A stretch of DNA of 64,000 bases from NCBI GenBank assembly GCA_029547705.1, contig JAKPOU010000061.1, forward strand, positions 100,450-164,449, written 5' to 3'. Made by a program: the position numbers and the translations under genes. Below the pieces are notes generated by a model. It was not told the DNA's origin. It searched no databases and worked only from the letters and a program-made list of their open reading frames with translations. The stretch's first letter is position 1, and the number at the start of each line of letters is the position of its first letter. The stretch comes from Bacteroidota bacterium. Lineage in GTDB: Bacteria > Bacteroidota > Bacteroidia > Bacteroidales > VadinHA17. Below, one piece after another: positions 29,277 to 38,094 of the stretch.

Positions 29277-29726
29277 ATGAAAGCAAATACACATGAATAT
29301 TTCATGAAGGCTGCACTGGAGGAGGCCCGGAAAGCCTTTGAGAAGGACGAAGTGCCCGTGGGAGCCGTGGTTGTATGCAATGGAATCATTATAGCCCGTG
29401 CACATAATCTTATTGAAACACTCCGCGATCCTACAGCCCATGCGGAGATGCAGGCAATAACAGCAGCCGCCGGCTGGCTGGGCGGAAAATACCTCACAGA
29501 CTGCACCGTATATGTAAGCATTGAGCCATGTGCCATGTGTGCCGCCGCACTGGGCTGGAGCCATGCGGGCAGACTGGTTTACGGGGCTCCGGATGAAAAA
29601 AAGGGGTATACACTGATATCAGACAGGTTGCTTCATCCCAAAACAAAGGTGACAGGCGGAATACTTGAAGAGGAATGCCGGGAAATTATGCTGAGGTTCT
29701 TTAAGAAAAAAAGATTAAGTTTATAA
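29277..29726 (+). CDS. tadA: tRNA-specific adenosine deaminase TadA
   Basis: Zinc-dependent deaminase (149 residues from ATG 29277) making inosine 34 in tRNA-Arg(ACG). The active-site motifs are PTAHAEMQA (zinc His and catalytic Glu) and EPCAMCAAAL (two zinc Cys). The frame is open 21 codons further upstream, but the ATG at 29277 begins the conserved region MKANTHEYFMKAALEEARKA. It is divergent from aspS and followed 14 bases later by a small membrane-protein gene. Confidence 0.93.
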   Translation: MKANTHEYFMKAALEEARKAFEKDEVPVGAVVVCNGIIIARAHNLIETLRDPTAHAEMQAITAAAGWLGGKYLTDCTVYVSIEPCAMCAAALGWSHAGRLVYGAPDEKKGYTLISDRLLHPKTKVTGGILEEECREIMLRFFKKKRLSL

Positions 29727-29740
29727 AAAATTAGTGCGGA

Positions 29741-30223
29741 ATGACATTCGACAATACGAAACAGATCATCAGTATCCGTTTAAAACTTTTCTTCGCTACG
29801 GTCCTGATCCTGATATATCTTGCCCTTGTTTACATAGGGAAAATCATAAGGTTTCCCGTTCTGGGACTAAGCGATTCTGCCTGGACAATCATTCTTGTTT
29901 CATGTTACCTGATCATATTCTTCACTCCGTTTATACTTAACTATCAGTTTATTTACTACTCCGATGACGATGAAAACATTGTCCTCAGATATTTCAACGC
30001 GGGAATGGGAGGTGGTAAAAAGAACTCAATCCGGATACACAAAAACACTTTCGCGGGATATAAAACCGAATCCGGACTTTTTGGCCTTAAACAAAGCATA
30101 ATACTCTATCAGAAAATCAGCCAGGGAACGGCCAAATACCCGCCGGTCCACCTCAGTGCACTGAACCGTGAACAGAAAAACAGATTATTCAGTGCTCTTG
30201 ATTTACTTCTTCCCAAATCCTGA
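29741..30223 (+). CDS. Small membrane protein of unknown function
   Basis: A 160-residue protein with two membrane helices (about 15-34 and 46-66) followed by a soluble domain of about 90 residues (IYYSDDDENIVLRYFNAG... onward) that looks like a small beta-rich, PH-like domain. I recognise the general pattern as a conserved Bacteroidota hypothetical but know no function. It lies 14 bases after tadA and is probably cotranscribed. Its stop codon is part of the stem of a strong terminator hairpin. Confidence 0.7.
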   Translation: MTFDNTKQIISIRLKLFFATVLILIYLALVYIGKIIRFPVLGLSDSAWTIILVSCYLIIFFTPFILNYQFIYYSDDDENIVLRYFNAGMGGGKKNSIRIHKNTFAGYKTESGLFGLKQSIILYQKISQGTAKYPPVHLSALNREQKNRLFSALDLLLPKS

Positions 30224-30246
30224 TAAGACGGCTCAGGATTTTTTTT
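30216..30246 (+). terminator. Rho-independent terminator after the tadA operon
   Basis: AATCCTGA (30216-30223) pairs perfectly with TCAGGATT (30233-30240) and runs straight into a T tract ending at 30246. The stop codon of the small membrane protein lies within the left arm. Confidence 0.65.
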
Positions 30247-30253
30247 AATTTTG
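30246..30253 (+). promoter_or_regulatory. Possible -7 element upstream of gdhA
   Basis: TAATTTTG matches the Bacteroidota -7 consensus TAnnTTTG and directly follows the T tract of the terminator. It would give a gdhA leader of about 65 bases. No good -33 TTTG is seen, so the call is weak. Confidence 0.3.
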
Positions 30254-30325
30254 CCGGCTTCAGGCTTTATCGCCGGGAAAATAAATGAAGGAACAAAACC
30301 ATAAACTAATTAAACAACCATTGCA

Positions 30326-31663
30326 ATGAACGTTGATAAAATTATGAATGACCTCGAAAAGAAACATCCGGGCGAGGTTGAATATCTTCAGGCTGTAAGA
30401 GAGGTGCTTGAATCCATAGTGGATATTTACAATGAAAATCCACAGTTCCGGTCAGCCAATATCATTGAACGGCTTATTGAACCCGACCGTGTGCTTATTT
30501 TCAAGGTACCATGGACCGATGATGAGGGAAACGTAAGAGTGAATCTTGGATACAGGATACAGTTTAACTGTGCGATAGGACCCTATAAGGGAGGCCTCCG
30601 CTTCCATCAGAGCGTGAATCAGTCGATTCTTAAATTTCTCGGATTTGAACAGATTTTCAAGAATGCCCTGACTTCCCTTCCCCTTGGCGCCGGCAAAGGA
30701 GGCTCCGACTTCAGTCCGAAGGGAAAGTCAAATGCGGAAGTGATGAGATTCTGCCAGTCATTCATGCTGGAACTATGGAAATATATCGGTCCTGAAACGG
30801 ATGTGCCTGCAGGAGACATAGGCGTAAGCGGACGGGAAATAGGTTATCTGTACGGAATGTACAAGAGACTCAAGGGAGCCCATACCGGTGTACTTACAGG
30901 CAAGGGACTGAACTGGGGAGGTTCCCTGATAAGACCCGAAGCAACAGGATTCGGTGCCATCTATTTTGTTCAGGAAATGCTGGCAATCAGGAAAGAAACC
31001 ATTGAAGGCAAAGTAATTTCCATTTCCGGTTTTGGAAACGTGGCCTGGGGTGTCGCCCTCAAGGCAACACAGCTGGGAGCCAAAGTTGTCACCATCTCCG
31101 GTCCCGACGGCTATATCTATGACCCACAGGGGGTCTCGGGCAGGAAAATCGAATACATGCTTGAACTCCGTGCATCAAACCAGGATATAGTCAGTCCGTA
31201 TGCAGAAATGTTCGATGGCGTTGAATTCCATCCGGGCAAAAAACCCTGGGAAGTAAAGGTTGACATTGCCCTTCCGTGTGCAACCCAGAATGAACTGAAC
31301 GCTGAGGATGCGAAAAAACTTGTCGGAAACGGTGTGATGATGGTTGCAGAAGTATCAAACATGGGCTGTACTCCCGAAGCAATCGAAGTATTCTATGACA
31401 ATGACGTCATCTTTGCTCCCGGCAAGGCAGTCAATGCAGGCGGGGTTGCCACTTCCGGACTGGAAATGGCACAGAATGCAATGAAAATGAGATGGACCCG
31501 GCAGGAAGTGGATCAAAGGCTGCATGAAATAATGCACAACATCCATGAACAATGCCTTAAGTACGGCACACAACCCGACGGATTCATTGATTACGTAAAA
31601 GGTGCCAATATCTCAGGATTTCTGACAGTGGCAAACTCCATGCTGGATATGGGTATTGTCTAA
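30326..31663 (+). CDS. gdhA: NADP-type glutamate dehydrogenase
   Basis: Hexameric glutamate dehydrogenase of 445 residues that interconverts 2-oxoglutarate plus ammonia and glutamate. The substrate-binding part has GPYKGGLRFHQSVN and LPLGAGKGGSDF (catalytic Lys region), then DVPAGDIGVSGREIGYLYG, and the Rossmann domain has ISGFGNVAWG. The length and the PAGDIGVGxRE type point to the small NADP-dependent biosynthetic class. It is a single gene after a terminator, followed 18 bases later by dprA. Confidence 0.96.
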   Translation: MNVDKIMNDLEKKHPGEVEYLQAVREVLESIVDIYNENPQFRSANIIERLIEPDRVLIFKVPWTDDEGNVRVNLGYRIQFNCAIGPYKGGLRFHQSVNQSILKFLGFEQIFKNALTSLPLGAGKGGSDFSPKGKSNAEVMRFCQSFMLELWKYIGPETDVPAGDIGVSGREIGYLYGMYKRLKGAHTGVLTGKGLNWGGSLIRPEATGFGAIYFVQEMLAIRKETIEGKVISISGFGNVAWGVALKATQLGAKVVTISGPDGYIYDPQGVSGRKIEYMLELRASNQDIVSPYAEMFDGVEFHPGKKPWEVKVDIALPCATQNELNAEDAKKLVGNGVMMVAEVSNMGCTPEAIEVFYDNDVIFAPGKAVNAGGVATSGLEMAQNAMKMRWTRQEVDQRLHEIMHNIHEQCLKYGTQPDGFIDYVKGANISGFLTVANSMLDMGIV

Positions 31664-31681
31664 ACTCCTGCCGCTTATGCC

Positions 31682-32794
31682 ATGCCTAAAAATCTGTCTC
31701 TTAAACACAAAATTGCCCTTGGTATCATTCCGCGCATAGGAGATATTAACGCCCGGAAGCTTGTTTCACACCTGGGGAGCGTGGAGGCAGTATTCAGCGA
31801 GTCATACAGAAACCTCATAAGAATTCCCGGAATCGGCAGTGAGCTTGCCAAATGCATAACGGAACGCTCATATCTGGAAAAGGCTGAACAGGAAGCACTG
31901 TATGTCACAAGAAACAATATCAGAACATATTTCTACCTCGATGATGATTATCCCTCACGCCTCCGCCAGTGTGAGGATTCACCGGTAATGTTTTTCCTGA
32001 AAGGCAGCTGTGACCCAGATGCACCCAGAATCCTGAGTGTTGTCGGAACCAGGAATTCAACCTCACGCGGCAGGGAAATCTGCGAAAAAATCATCGGGGA
32101 CCTGGCTGCAGATTTCCCCGGCCTGACAATAGTGAGCGGCCTTGCCTATGGTATTGATATTACATCCCATAAGGCGGCACTTGCCAATAATCTTCCGACA
32201 ATAGCAGTGCTCGGGCACGGTCTGAACACAATATACCCTTCCGTTCACAGGCCGCTGGCCGGTAAAATTGCAGAAAACGGAGGACTCCTCACTGATTTCT
32301 TGTCGGATACCCTTCCGGAAAGAAACAATTTCATAAAAAGAAACAGGATAATTGCAGGTATTTCCGATGCCACCCTGATCATTGAATCGGGGAAAAAGGG
32401 AGGGGCACTCATAACTGCGGATATAGCAGGATCCTATAACAGGGATGTTCTTGCAGTGCCGGGACGGCCCGGAGATATCTGGTCCGCAGGCTGCAACAGC
32501 CTTATCAAATACAACAGGGCCGCACTCGTTGAATCAGCCGGGGATGTTAAATATTTTCTCAACTGGCAGCCTGAAAAAACCGGGGATCCTCAGCAGAAGA
32601 AGCTTTTCCCGGAACTCGGTGAAACGGAAAAATCCATTTACGATCTTCTGTCAGCCGGGTCGGAAATGACGATCGATTCAATATGCCGGTCACTGGATCT
32701 TCCTGTTTTCAAACTGTCCGCCATACTTCTGCAGTTGGAACTGAAAGGACTGATAAAAAACTGCCCCGGTAATATCTACCGTATTGCATTGTGA
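31682..32794 (+). CDS. dprA: DNA-processing protein DprA
   Basis: A 370-residue DprA/Smf protein. An N-terminal helix-hairpin-helix-like part (about 10-60, IPRIGDINARKLVSHLG) is followed by the Rossmann-like core (about 75-290) with VVGTRNSTSRGREIC, VSGLAYGIDITSHKAAL and PGRPGDIWSAGCNSLI, and a C-terminal winged-helix DML1 domain (about 305-368). DprA loads RecA onto incoming single-stranded DNA in transformation. Other competence genes are not in the window. Confidence 0.96.
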   Translation: MPKNLSLKHKIALGIIPRIGDINARKLVSHLGSVEAVFSESYRNLIRIPGIGSELAKCITERSYLEKAEQEALYVTRNNIRTYFYLDDDYPSRLRQCEDSPVMFFLKGSCDPDAPRILSVVGTRNSTSRGREICEKIIGDLAADFPGLTIVSGLAYGIDITSHKAALANNLPTIAVLGHGLNTIYPSVHRPLAGKIAENGGLLTDFLSDTLPERNNFIKRNRIIAGISDATLIIESGKKGGALITADIAGSYNRDVLAVPGRPGDIWSAGCNSLIKYNRAALVESAGDVKYFLNWQPEKTGDPQQKKLFPELGETEKSIYDLLSAGSEMTIDSICRSLDLPVFKLSAILLQLELKGLIKNCPGNIYRIAL

Positions 32795-32854
32795 TTTTTC
32801 CAGGGCTCTGCCGGGGAAAACCGGGAATGACATGATCATACCAGAAATTGCCTG

Positions 32855-33634
32855 ATGAAACTCATTGATACACATACACATTTATATCTTCCGGCTTTCA
32901 GGAACGACAGGGATGAAATGATCGGCAGGTCAGCAGGCAGGGGCGTTGTCAGGCTGCTTATGCCAAATATTGACATTCATTCAGTGGAACCGATGCTTAA
33001 GGCAGCTGAGGAATACCGGGGAATATGCCTGCCTATGATGGGACTTCATCCGACATCAGTCGGGGATGACTATACAGATCAGCTTGACCGGATGGAAAAA
33101 ATCCTGCCACAACACGCATTTATTGCAGTCGGCGAAATAGGTATTGACCTTTACTGGGATAAAAGCCGGTTTGCCGAACAGGTGGCGGCATTCAGAAGGC
33201 AGCTGGACCTTGCGGTAAAAAGCGGTCTTCCCGTGGTTGTCCATTCCCGGAACTCCATTGATGAAGTATTGTCTGTTATGGAGGAATACACCGCATCAGG
33301 CCTCAGGGGGGTGCTGCATGCTTTCTCTGCCGGCCTCAGTTATGCGGAAAAAGCCGTGAGTATGGGCCTTTTTCTTGGTATCGGCGGTCCGTTGACCTAT
33401 AAGAACTCCAGGCTCGGGGATATTTGCAGGGAGATCGGACCCCGGCATATCATACTTGAAACTGATTCTCCCTATCTGGCCCCTGTACCCTACCGGGGTA
33501 AACGGAATGAGAGCTCCTATATTCCGATTATAAACAAAAAACTTGCAGAGGTCCTCGGAATGAGTGAGGAAGAGACCGCTTCAATCACATTTGAGAATTC
33601 ATGCAGACTTTTTAACCTGTTACCCTATGACTGA
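32855..33634 (+). CDS. TatD family metal-dependent hydrolase/DNase
   Basis: TIM-barrel hydrolase of 259 residues. Metal ligands are seen in LIDTHTHLYLPAF (HxH), VAVGEIGIDLYWD (Glu), VVHSRNSI, and ILETDSPYLAPVPYRGKRNE (Asp). TatD proteins are 3'-5' nucleases acting on damaged DNA. The stop codon overlaps the ATG of the asparaginase gene (ATGACTGA), so the two are coupled. Specific substrate not determinable. Confidence 0.93.
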   Translation: MKLIDTHTHLYLPAFRNDRDEMIGRSAGRGVVRLLMPNIDIHSVEPMLKAAEEYRGICLPMMGLHPTSVGDDYTDQLDRMEKILPQHAFIAVGEIGIDLYWDKSRFAEQVAAFRRQLDLAVKSGLPVVVHSRNSIDEVLSVMEEYTASGLRGVLHAFSAGLSYAEKAVSMGLFLGIGGPLTYKNSRLGDICREIGPRHIILETDSPYLAPVPYRGKRNESSYIPIINKKLAEVLGMSEEETASITFENSCRLFNLLPYD

Positions 33635-34664
33635 CCGGAAAAACGAGACTTCAGTCCTGATAATCTATACCGGGGGAACCATCGGCATGGTCCATGATCC
33701 GGAGACAGGTTCACTGATTCCCATCGATTTCAAGCATATAACCGATCATGTGCCGGTAATCGGCAACTACGGATTCGAGCTGCACTCTGTTTCCTTTGAC
33801 CCGGTAAAGGATTCATCAAATATCGATCCGGATATCTGGATCAGGCTGGCCGGCATCATTGAGGAAAACTATGACCGCTTCGACGGATTTGTCGTTCTGC
33901 ATGGTACCGACACGATGGCCTATTCCGCATCAGCTCTGAGTTTTATGCTGGAAAACCTCTCAAAGCCGGTGATCTTCACGGGATCACAGCTGCCTATCGG
34001 ACTGCCCAGAACCGATGGAAGGGAAAACCTTATCACGGCAATAGAAATTGCTGCCGCAAAAAAGAATGGTAATCCCATTGTTCCTGAAGTTTGTATCTAT
34101 TTTGACAGCGAGCTGTCACGGGGCAACCGGACCACCAAGTTCAGCGCAGAGCATTTTGATGCATTCAACTCCCCGAATTATCCCCTGCTGGCAGAAGCAG
34201 GACTGCACATCACATATAATACCGGCATAATCCGTTACCCGGAAAAAATCCGGAAACTCAAAGTCCACCGGAAATTTGACAATAACGTTGCAATTCTTAA
34301 ACTGTTCCCGGGCCTTAACCGGAATTTCGTAAAAGCCGTTACAGGCACTGCGGGTCTGAAAGGCCTTATAATAGAGACCTTCGGCTCGGGAAATGCTCCT
34401 ACCTACAAATGGTTTCTGGATGATCTCAAAGCATTTATCCGAAAGGGCGGCATAATATTCAATGTCACACAGTGCCATGGCGGCAGTGTTGAAATGGGTT
34501 TGTACGAAACCAGCAGGGAGATGCTGGCAGCAGGTGTTATAAGCGGAAGAGACATAACATCCGAAGCATCCGTAACCAAGCTGATGCTCCTGCTCGGCTG
34601 CCACGGTTCAGCGGAAAAGGTGGCAGAGATGCTGGCAAAACCCATTGCAGGGGAAATGTCATAA
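33627..34664 (+). CDS. ansA: Type I (cytoplasmic) L-asparaginase
   Basis: A 345-residue asparaginase hydrolysing Asn to Asp and ammonia. The two catalytic threonine motifs are IIYTGGTIGMVHD and VLHGTDTMAYSASAL, and GSQLPIGLPRTDGREN is typical of the type I enzymes. I chose ATG 33627, which overlaps the tatD stop; the open frame extends 21 codons into tatD but that part has no counterpart in asparaginases. No signal peptide, so cytoplasmic. Confidence 0.93.
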   Translation: MTDRKNETSVLIIYTGGTIGMVHDPETGSLIPIDFKHITDHVPVIGNYGFELHSVSFDPVKDSSNIDPDIWIRLAGIIEENYDRFDGFVVLHGTDTMAYSASALSFMLENLSKPVIFTGSQLPIGLPRTDGRENLITAIEIAAAKKNGNPIVPEVCIYFDSELSRGNRTTKFSAEHFDAFNSPNYPLLAEAGLHITYNTGIIRYPEKIRKLKVHRKFDNNVAILKLFPGLNRNFVKAVTGTAGLKGLIIETFGSGNAPTYKWFLDDLKAFIRKGGIIFNVTQCHGGSVEMGLYETSREMLAAGVISGRDITSEASVTKLMLLLGCHGSAEKVAEMLAKPIAGEMS

Positions 34665-34819
34665 AGTTTGTATTGAAAAATTTTGTAATTTGCGCCGCCG
34701 TTCAGCCGGCAATGTACTGTTTCCCGTCCGGAAAGACTCACGGAAACAGAAGCATTGATCAGGAAGTGAAAACTGCCGGGATTAAAACTCTTACTTTCTG
34801 ATACGCCTGAAAGACACAG

Positions 34820-34910
34820 GGAGAGATGCAGGAGTGGTTTAACTGGCTCGCCTGGAAAGCGAGTATACCCCAAAAGGGTATCGGGGGTTCGAATCCCCCT
34901 CTCTCCGCCA
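34820..34910 (+). tRNA. tRNA-Ser (anticodon GGA)
   Basis: A complete class II tRNA. The acceptor stem GGAGAGA pairs with TCTCTCC, followed by discriminator G and an encoded CCA. The anticodon stem CTCGC/GCGAG encloses loop CTGGAAA with anticodon GGA (34854-34856). A long variable arm (TATACCCC...GGGTA) marks it as serine, and the T arm is GGGGGTTCGAATCCCCC. It reads UCC/UCU codons. It lies immediately to the left of the IS982-bounded A+T-rich island. Confidence 0.97.
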
Positions 34911-34966
34911 AACCCATCAGATCAATTCCTGATCCGCACAACCCCCCTTTTGCGGCTCATGACACG

Positions 34967-34998
34967 GTGAGCCGGCCTCCGGGTAGAAAGCCGGTCAC
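34967..34998 (+). other. Hairpin downstream of tRNA-Ser
   Basis: GTGAGCCGGC and GCCGGTCAC form an inverted repeat (one bulged base) around a 13-base loop, about 55 bases after the tRNA. There is no T tract, so it may be a processing or weak termination structure. Nothing coding is seen between the tRNA and the IS remnant at 35046. Confidence 0.3.
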
Positions 34999-35043
34999 CT
35001 TTCCAGAAACCTGCGCTGTACTCAGTTTATTGTTAAATTAATT

Positions 35044-35391
35044 TTAACGTGAGTTCGACATCAGGGAGTTTTTCATGTTCTTTCTCAGTTTTGTAATCAG
35101 GTGGATACCGTCAACGATGAGTTTCTCAAATAGCGACTTTGAGATGTATCCCTTGTCTCCATAGAGCTTCCCGTATATCTTCTGTAACAGGTTGCTCCCC
35201 AAGAGTGGATACCTGTCATCGACATTGCCGGGAGTGAGCACAAAATCCGGTATCTCTCCTTTGTCGTTGATGATAAAATGCAGTTTTAATCCAAAGAACC
35301 AGCCGATGCTGGATTGTCCTTTTGCAGCCAGGCCCTTTAAGACTTTATGGGAATGGGCTCTTTTAATATGACAGGCCTTGATATGGGATGA
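35044..35391 (-). pseudogene. IS982 transposase, C-terminal half
   Basis: Reading the minus strand from 35391 gives an uninterrupted frame SHIKACHIKRAHSHKVLKGL..., then GWFFGLKLHFIINDKGEIP, LTPGNVDDRYPLL and YGDKGYISKSLFEKL, the well-known IS982 catalytic core pattern. It ends at the TAA that abuts the left terminal repeat. The N-terminal half, including the first catalytic Asp region, is missing here, but a matching N-terminal fragment sits in copy B. About 115 codons remain of a usual 290 or so. Confidence 0.85.
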
Positions 35392-35558
35392 TTTTCAGGA
35401 TTTTTCATGGATTCTTTCCTTTTTTTGTTGGTTTACACTACAAATCTGGAAAGAATTCTTTTTTATAACTAATTATGTATCATATAATTATTAACCATTG
35501 TTTGTTATTTTATTAACAATCAATAGCTTACATAATTTTCTTATATCGAACTCACGTT
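35046..35558 (-). mobile_element. IS982-family element, internally deleted (copy A)
   Basis: A 513-bp remnant bounded by matching terminal inverted repeats: AACGTGAGTTCGA at 35046-35058 and its exact reverse complement at 35546-35558, with further partial agreement inward. The left two-thirds hold the C-terminal half of an IS982 transposase on the minus strand; the right part is the non-coding end. Compared with copy B at 38971-39318, about 155 bases are missing at 35391/35392. No clear target duplication is visible. It cannot encode an active transposase. Confidence 0.85.
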
Positions 35559-35565
35559 GATTAGG

Positions 35566-36414
35566 TTAATGTTGAATTCCGGAAGGTTTGATAAGCAATG
35601 AATCTGTACTGACTGGAATTTGAAAGATCGGATAACCATCTTCTGTCCATTCTATTTTTTGTGCTCTCGGATTCCGATTTGAAGTACCTCCAGGTTTTTC
35701 TCGCGCATGATATAATATCCAATCCTCGGTTCCGTCAGGAGATTTAAAAAAACTGTTATGGCCAGGACCATAAACTCCATTTTGTACAGATTGCTCAAAT
35801 ACCGGTTCAGGATGTTTAATCCATGAAGCAGGATTAAGCAAGTCACTTTCCGCATCAGCACTTATCATGCCCAAACAGTAATGATCGGTCCAGGTTCCAC
35901 TTGCAGAATAGATTATATTCAATTTGTTGCCATGTCTAAGCATGACGGGACCTTCATTAACATACACGATGTGATTAGGGGCTTTACCATCAGTTCTTAG
36001 ATATTTACGTTCCCAATCAAATTCTGGTAAGGATATTTCGACACGTTCAGAAGAAAGTTTCCATGGGTTCTCCATTTTTGCAATATAAATTCGTTGGATT
36101 TCCACCTTGTCAACCGGTTTATGCCAGCCTGACCAAATAAAATAAAGCTCCCCCCTGTGCCTGAATACAGATCCGTCTATTGCCCAGTTATCGGCAATGT
36201 CGGTCACAATTTTAGCTTTAAACTTAAATTCTCCTTGCATGGGGTCGGGTGATTGATTTTCCAGAACAAACATCCTGTGGTTGAAATGGTCACCATTATC
36301 AGCAGCAAAATAGAAATACCAATTTCCGTCCAGATAATGAATCTCTGGTGCCCAAAGAGCATGTGAGTATTCTTTGCCTTTGGGCGGAATCCATGTATAT
36401 TTACTATGCAGCAT
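35566..36414 (-). pseudogene. Glycoside hydrolase family 43 enzyme, 5'-truncated
   Basis: A 282-residue open frame that begins in the middle of a five-bladed GH43 propeller: WIPPKGKEYSHALWAPEIHYLDGNWYFYFAADNG is normally about 60-80 residues into the protein. The transition-state Asp (WAIDGSVF) and the probable general-acid Glu (YVNEGPVML) are present, but the first blade with the catalytic base Asp and any signal peptide are absent, and a stop codon closes the frame 12 codons upstream of the ATG. It starts 8 bases from IS copy A. The coding is richer in A+T than in genes outside the island. Arabinofuranosidase-type activity is typical of the family, but this copy is probably dead. Confidence 0.78.
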
Positions 36415-36711
36415 GGTTGTATGTTTTGGACAACATTGTTAATATACTCAAAAACAGTATATTAACTTACAAATCATGCTGCATTTTTCAACGATTTCTA
36501 TTTAGTTTTCAACATTGTAAAAGAACTGCGAAACTTGAGTAAATAATTCAAAAACAGATCTCATAATTATCGTATTGATCCGATCACGAAAGTATAATGT
36601 TATGAACTAAAAATGAATTAAATGGAAAAATAAATTTGCATCAGGCCGTTTTTTTGCATAACTTTATATAATTGAGTTACACGTACTTTTTACCTTAATG
36701 ATCATTTCCAT
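36415..36711. other. Non-coding A+T-rich stretch
   Basis: Nearly 300 bases of A+T-rich sequence between the GH43 fragment and a small envelope gene on the other strand. I find no ORF with coding character, no RNA gene and no repeat. The missing 5' part of the GH43 gene is not here in any frame, so it was lost rather than frameshifted. Confidence 0.5.
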
Positions 36712-37224
36712 ATGAATAAAGGGAAGTATCTGATAGTTTTTAACCTGATTGCAGTTATTCTTCTTTATGTTCCCAAAATCTGTTATACTCAACCGAATGT
36801 AAATATTTCAGCGGGCATAGGTATTCTCGAATTGGTAAATGCAGGTTTTAAACTCCAGTGGGAGCAGGTTCAGACAGGAGCCTATATTGGAGCAATGCAA
36901 TTCGGTGATGAAAAGATATTTTCTCTCGGAGGAGATCTCTATTTTCATTTCGGAGACACAGTAAAATATACTTCTACAAAACCATGGTATGTAAGAACCG
37001 GGATCTCCTATTTCAGTGATGCATTTCCTCATTCTAAGGATAAACTCACTTTTCTGAACTTCAGATTCGGACGGGACCTGAATATTTCTCCGAAAGTGGG
37101 TATTGATGTCGAATTAGGAACCCTGATCAAATTAAGTCATAAAGTAATTGAAGGCGAGCCCTTCTTCCTTTTCGATTTACCTATTTGGCCGGCTATAGGT
37201 GCCTGTATCTTCTTCAGACTCTGA
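36712..37224 (+). CDS. Small exported protein, likely outer-membrane beta-barrel
   Basis: A 170-residue protein with an N-terminal signal (about 5-26, YLIVFNLIAVILLYVPKICY) and then amphipathic beta-strand sequence in even repeats (FKLQWEQVQTGAYIG, GDLYFHFGD, YVRTGISYFSD) ending in IGACIFFRL, consistent with a small 8-strand barrel. I do not recognise the family. It lies in the A+T-rich island between the two IS982 remnants and is followed 57 bases later by another small envelope gene. Confidence 0.65.
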   Translation: MNKGKYLIVFNLIAVILLYVPKICYTQPNVNISAGIGILELVNAGFKLQWEQVQTGAYIGAMQFGDEKIFSLGGDLYFHFGDTVKYTSTKPWYVRTGISYFSDAFPHSKDKLTFLNFRFGRDLNISPKVGIDVELGTLIKLSHKVIEGEPFFLFDLPIWPAIGACIFFRL

Positions 37225-37281
37225 ATGTAATAGATAAGTGCTGAATATTTCTTATCCGCAATAATTAATACCATTATTCAT

Positions 37282-37953
37282 ATGAGAAGATCCTTTTTTG
37301 TATTATTCTTGTTTTTAGCTGCATTTTTGATTCAGGGTTGTGTTGCTCCTCTCAACTCAGTATTTGAAAATGCAACATTGCCTTCGAAGCACGAGCTTCA
37401 GGTAAAGGCAAGCGCTTCAACCTATTATGGTCCTCAATTTGATTTTGGCGAAGAGGACAGTAAAAGTCTTATTCATTATAATGATAATATTGGGATTGCC
37501 TTAAGATTTGGATTTACCGACAAATTCAATTTGGGATTCAGATATGAGCATCTGTTCATAAGAAATGAATTTGAACTTTTCGATGAAACTGAACCTTACA
37601 CGGGTAAGCTAAACTACTATGAATTGAGCAGTAAGATAAATCTGAAAGAAGACAAGATGGCTCTTGATATCCCTCTGGGTCTGTACGATTACGAGGGAGA
37701 ATTCATATTGGCTCTCGATCCACGGTATATTGTAACTTTCAGAAGGAGTCAGAATTTCGAGATAAACCTCTTTCCAAAGATTCACATCTTCATGTGTGAC
37801 GGGATACAGATTATCCCGGCAATAGGCGCCGGATTAGGTCTTAGCAGTGACCTTGATAAATGGGCCTTCCGGCCAGAGATCGGATTGGATGGCAACCTGT
37901 TTTTTGGCGCCGGTTTTACTGTAAATCTGAATAAAAGGGCAGTTGATCAGTGA
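37282..37953 (+). CDS. Small lipoprotein with barrel-like sequence, unknown function
   Basis: A 223-residue protein with a lipoprotein signal (lipobox IQGC, Cys20) followed by alternating beta-strand sequence (GIALRFGFTDKFNLGFRYEH, LALDPRYIVTFRRSQ, GNLFFGAGFTVNLN). It resembles Bacteroidota outer-membrane barrel-like lipoproteins of unknown role. It is in the IS-bounded island and likely shares transcription with the upstream small barrel gene. Confidence 0.65.
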   Translation: MRRSFFVLFLFLAAFLIQGCVAPLNSVFENATLPSKHELQVKASASTYYGPQFDFGEEDSKSLIHYNDNIGIALRFGFTDKFNLGFRYEHLFIRNEFELFDETEPYTGKLNYYELSSKINLKEDKMALDIPLGLYDYEGEFILALDPRYIVTFRRSQNFEINLFPKIHIFMCDGIQIIPAIGAGLGLSSDLDKWAFRPEIGLDGNLFFGAGFTVNLNKRAVDQ

Positions 37954-38094
37954 ATTTCTGCTTTTTTCTTAGCTGTAAAAAACTCTCCGATTAGATAATT
38001 TAACTTCTTCTTAAGAATTTTTATGCGATTCTTATGATACCTCATATGCTAAAAGCCATAATTTCGCAAAAAATCTAAATTCAAGAACATAGCA

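Noticed and set aside
34820..34910. tRNA-Ser as integrase attachment site of an island
   Set aside because: I found no second copy of the tRNA 3' end and no integrase gene next to it; the island borders are IS982 ends instead.
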